DNA of 64,000 bases from Acanthochromis polyacanthus (Eukaryota > Chordata > Actinopteri > Pomacentridae): the NCBI RefSeq assembly GCF_021347895.1, contig NC_067119.1, forward strand, positions 9,002,534 through 9,066,533, in the 5' to 3' direction. The notes below the pieces were generated by a model. The model made no database searches. It was not told the DNA's origin and was given only the letters and a program-made list of their open reading frames with translations. Positions 60,498 to 64,000 of the stretch are shown here, in pieces (position 1 is the first letter of the stretch; every line of letters starts with the position of its first letter). Made by a program: the position numbers and the translations under genes.

Positions 60498-62045
60498 CTA
60501 AAATGTTACAAGATCCTCCGGCTCTTCTGTCTGTACAGTGTCTTCCTGCTGCTGTGCGCTTGTGTCAGCAGTTTCCACATCCTCGTGATCACCTGGAAAA
60601 CAAGAGGGACATTTTGATTTTCAGAAACATTTTATTACATTTCAAATAAACCGCCATGACGAGGTCTTACTGGACGGGATCCGATGTATCTGGACGAGCG
60701 TTGTGTGGCGTCCGTTGGTTATCGGAGGCAGCCGGGGAACGGCATCCTGAAAGATCTGTTCGTCATCCGACTCCATGAGACTCAGAACGTCTGCTCTCTC
60801 CTCTTCCAGCTGGCTGCAGCAAACCAGTCACATTTCATTGTTAGAATATATTTCAAGTCTCATTCACCTGTATATCTCTGTACATTTTGTGAATCTTGCA
60901 CTCGCTGCCTTTTGCACTTCAGGTTAGATGCCAAACTGCATTTCGGTACCTGAACTTGTACATGTGTGATGACAATAAAGTTTAGTCTGATCTAATTATG
61001 ACAGAGTGAATAAAAAGCAAATATGTGCTTGTTGATTTCAAAGCACAAGCAGAACAGATGACATGTAAGACTTTTGTAAAGATTTTGCCTTCAGTGGTAG
61101 CACTGGATCACGATATGCAACTTTTATGTCTGACCAGGTGTTTGCGTCAATAAGAAAAATAACCTATACCATGCAACTTAATTGTACTTTAATTATGTTG
61201 ATTGCACGTATTTGGTCTCTAAAAACAAATGCAGTGCATATCAGGGAAGAAAATATGCAATACTCACCCAAAGCTGCTTCCTGAAACAAAAACAGCACAA
61301 CAGAAGTCAATAGTAGTGTATTTGCGTGATTTATACACTTTAATACGACATGTTTTTGTGGCTTACGCTGCAAAAATAAACAAAAGTTACCCAGACAAAT
61401 TCGGTGTCGACTGGAGTAAACGGTTTTAGCGACGATTCCAGCAGTTCCCACAATCAGTGCAGCTATAAAGACGCCGATGATGGCTCCTGTGTAGGAGGAG
61501 GAGGAGGCTGTCGAGACCAAACGGGAGAAGATTAGGAAGCAGAAAAGAGGGTGGAGAAGCAGGTTTATCAGCATTCCAGAGGTGGAGTCGACACCTGTAG
61601 TGACTGGCTCATTGTTTACATCTCTGCTCCATTCATCTGTTGAAAGAACTGTATGTTCAGCTCCCCATTCATCCTCCCCTCTGATGTCTGTCTGTACATT
61701 TTAGCTCTGTCCAGCCCTTCTACAACAACGCAGATATTATTCTGTGCATCCCAGACTCACTCTTCACGGTGAGGTAGACCTCCAGCTCGCGGACGGCCAG
61801 CGGGTTCTCGCTGCGGCAGAAGTAGACGCCTTCATCGTCCTTGCTGACATTGAGGATGGTCAGCTTGAGTTCAGGTCCTTCCTCCAAAATGACGTACTTG
61901 GATCCGGGTACGAGTTCGTCCTGCTGCATCCCTTTTCTCCACGTGGTGTTGGCAGGAGGGATGGACGTGGCCTCTGTGCAGGTTAGCGTCACGCTGGTGG
62001 CCTCCAGAGCCGTGGCCAGCGGGTCGCCTTCAGGGAATGGAAGCT
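60498..62045 (-). CDS. vsig10: V-set and immunoglobulin domain-containing protein 10, C-terminal exons (partial)
   Basis: Single-pass membrane protein with Ig domains; its exact role is poorly known. Five minus-strand exons: 62045-61761, 61507-61391, 61280-61268, 60813-60671 and 60592-60498. Phases close to 217 codons plus TAG, entering in phase 1. The first encodes the last Ig domain (SVTLTCTEATSIPPANTTW ... DDEGVYFCRSENPLAVRELE), with both disulphide Cys and two N-glycosylation sequons (NTT, NVS). The second gives the transmembrane helix AIIGVFIAALIVGTAGIVA followed by a basic stop-transfer SSRHR. The third is a 13-nt microexon. The last two give an acidic cytoplasmic tail ending EEPEDLVTF. 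Human VSIG10 also has REMEIWLSVK before its membrane segment and an acidic tail. Upstream Ig exons and the signal peptide lie beyond the window. The assignment is strengthened by gene order. Confidence 0.88.
60870..61000 (+). repeat. LINE 3'-tail fragment
   Basis: The piece TGCACTTCAGGTTAGATGCC ... CTTGTACATGTGTGATGACA followed by ATAAAGTTTAGTCTGATCT is a common fish retroelement 3' end. It lies in a VSIG10 intron. Confidence 0.5.
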
Positions 62046-62277
62046 CTGGGAGAGAGAGGACAAAATACCAAACTGTTTATATTTGTCCAAAGACTCATTT
62101 AGGACAGTAACACTCTACATTTTCATTCTGGTGGGATCCAGAGGGAATAAACCTTGTATTTCACAAGTAAGACTGAAATGAGCATTTTTATTTGCTTTAC
62201 ATCAATATAACCTTTACATCGCAAGTTTTAATAATATCTAGTGACTTATGTCTTAACTACTACAATAAATTGCTTAA

Positions 62278-63185
62278 AGCTGCTGTCCGGAGTTTGAATC
62301 GCAGCGTCTCCCAAAACACTGTTGGTCCCTCCCTCCCTCTGATTTCGCCCCTTTATTTGTGCACGCGCGCAGTACATGAGAGGAGTGCCCGGAGTGCTGC
62401 AGCATCTTGCCTGTTTTGCTGTTTTCCCCTCTTCTACATTTAGTACATTTAGTAAATAATAAAGGAATTACGTTAGAATTCTGTATTGACTTGTCCTAAT
62501 ACCAAAATAACATGAATCTGCTAGGACGAACTAGTAAAGTCTCAATATGTGATTACACTCGTGTATCCCTCTCAATGACGTTGTTTATCAAACTTAGTGC
62601 ATTTGCGCGTGTATATGTGTTACATTGTTTATTTATTTCTATCTAGAGTTCAGAATTGTATGACTCCTCTGACGAAGAGTATGTCCCAGACGCCCCAGCA
62701 TCTTCCTCCAGAGGTCGGGCATCTAAACGAAGCCGTCAGGCGGGCTATGGAGGCCGTGGTCGGGGAGCGACGCGAGCACCCCGAGCCAAAAAACGTCCTG
62801 CAGTCTCTTGGCCTGACAAGCCGTGGGATTGGTAACTTTTCTGGAAGTTGCTGATCCCTGATGCTCTCTCCTTCACAAGCAAAACAAATGTGCGCGCGGT
62901 TGCGTAGTGCGTAGCTCGCCCACCTCTGCATGGGCTTGCTTGCTGTGCGCGTAACCGTTGATTGACAGCATGACAAAGCTGAAGCTCGAACTTGATTGGT
63001 CGGCAGCGACCGGCACTTTTTGGAATAACATGGGGGTCTATGAGAGGAAGGCGGAGCTCAGGAATAAATTTTCATATCGCGTTATACTAACTTTATATTA
63101 TAGTATCGAACTAGACTAACACATTTAAGCTTTGTTAAAAAATGATACATAAATTGAAAACAAATGGAAACTCCGGACAGCAGCT
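62278..63185 (+). mobile_element. TTAA-flanked element (piggyBac or Kolobok type), 908 bp
   Basis: Perfect 18-bp inverted ends AGCTGCTGTCCGGAGTTT and their reverse complement are flanked by TTAA at 62274-62277 and 63186-63189. The interior is CpG-rich in parts (62340-62400 and 62880-62960) and holds an exon-like open segment. No DDE domain is seen. TTAA duplications allow piggyBac or Kolobok; the acidic then basic open segment leans to piggyBac, without proof. It lies in a VSIG10 intron, in the opposite orientation to the gene if the open segment marks sense. Confidence 0.75.
62647..62831 (+). pseudogene. Exon-like open segment inside the TTAA element
   Basis: Between a polypyrimidine-type acceptor (TTTATTTCTATCTAG) and a donor-like GTAACT lies an open frame of about 62 codons. 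It reads LYDSSDEEYVPDAPASSSRG, then basic and Gly/Arg-rich sequence (GYGGRGRGATRAPRAKKRP) and ends WPDKPWDW. Acidic 'SDEE' stretches are usual in the N terminus of piggyBac-type transposases. I cannot assign it firmly. No start codon is in frame, and a stop follows the donor. Confidence 0.4.
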
Positions 63186-63189
63186 TTAA

Positions 63190-64000
63190 TAGTGTAAAAA
63201 AAAATGTAAAATTGTTTCTGTTTTTTTTAAATTGCACAGGTGTATCCCTCAAATTTGTAAAAAAGTTGCACAGAATCCCGTGGTTTCGTTTATAAAGATT
63301 TTTCTTATGTGCTCTTTATTGTGTATTTTTGCAAACCCATCACTGCAATGAAAAAAAGCGCTGAGACCTGGTGAATGTGTGAAATGTTGGTGGAACTCAC
63401 CAGATTTTACATGCAAAAAGAACAATCAATCCATCTTATCTGGTTTCAACTCCACTGCCAGTCAAACATGAAAATGCAATCGCTGAACTCTATCGGGTTT
63501 ATGGATTTTTCCCCCTTTTCTGACAGTTTACAGACCAAAAAAAGTCAAACGATCAACGATCACCGACATGTGAGCTGTGGCCCTGCTAAACTATCAGATT
63601 TTAGAGATCTTTCCAGAACTGTCGAGGAAAGCTGATGAGATGAAACCGGAACTTAAACTTTCACACACTTCTGCGTTACATCATTGTTTGAATAAGGCTT
63701 TGTACCTTTACAACGAGTGACTCAGGGACTCACGAGTCGACTCTGGACGGTGTTTGAATTCACAGCAACGCTTCAAATCAAATTATGAGAATATTAATGC
63801 TGAATTAAACAAACGTGGTATGAAAAGCTTGACCTTAATGATGTTAAAATGATGTTTAGGAAGTAAAACATGATGTAAAAGGCAACGTTTTAGCTACATT
63901 TCTGTAAACACGAGCAGTTAATCAGCTCCTCTGGGTTCCAACAAAGTGCTTGCAAACACAGTAGATGATATGAACTGTGACTGGACTTTAAGACAGGAAT
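63190..64000. other. VSIG10 intron, no feature seen
   Basis: AT-rich sequence upstream of the first visible VSIG10 exon on the minus strand. No further Ig-like exon with plausible splice sites was found. Confidence 0.55.

Noticed and set aside
1..64000. Bacterial-type features (operons, Shine-Dalgarno sites, CRISPR arrays, att sites)
   Set aside because: The window is vertebrate nuclear DNA; repeats seen are transposons, SINEs, LINEs or tandem arrays without CRISPR-like spacing.

Overview
The window is vertebrate nuclear DNA and almost certainly from a teleost fish. Genes are split by GT-AG introns, coding density is a few percent, and the spaces between exons are full of fish-type DNA transposons, SINE and LINE tails and simple repeats. 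Four protein-coding genes can be read from spliced exons: KSR2 (minus, 5' part only), RFC5 (plus, complete), WSB2 (minus, complete) and VSIG10 (minus, 3' part only). The order KSR2-RFC5-WSB2-VSIG10 is the one I know from human 12q24, so this looks like an old conserved synteny block. The species cannot be named from the sequence alone.

Layout. Positions 1-13081 are inside KSR2 intron 3, with no exon seen. KSR2 exons 3, 2 and 1 lie at 13082-13232, 16468-16608 and 35642-35815 (N-terminal coiled-coil/SAM-like CA1 region of a Raf/MEK scaffold). The 19-kb intron 1 holds most of the mobile elements: a Kolobok-like element with long inverted arms and a THAP fragment, a TA-flanked MITE, two Tc1 remnants, a hAT nested in a MITE with a perfect 8-bp target duplication, and a Harbinger remnant carrying a nested SINE. 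The KSR2 5' flank (35816-36530) contains a perfect TCTCGCGAGA promoter motif. RFC5 (39093-44913, 11 exons, 335 aa) is divergent from KSR2 and has CCAAT, CRE-like and E2F-like sites just upstream. RFC5 and WSB2 (54808 to 45948, nine exons, 423 aa) converge, and their possible poly(A) signals overlap near 45575. A degenerate tandem array fills WSB2 intron 2 up to the exon 2 splice donor, and a second array of about 113-bp units lies upstream of WSB2. VSIG10 (last five exons, 62045 to 60498) runs in the same direction as WSB2; a TTAA-flanked element with an exon-like open segment lies in its intron.

The four genes do not form one pathway. RFC5 is a DNA-replication clamp-loader subunit, KSR2 a kinase scaffold, WSB2 a WD40/SOCS-box substrate receptor and VSIG10 an Ig-domain membrane protein. 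All exon boundaries were worked out by reading splice sites and checking that reading phase closes; similarity to human proteins is from family knowledge, not from a search.
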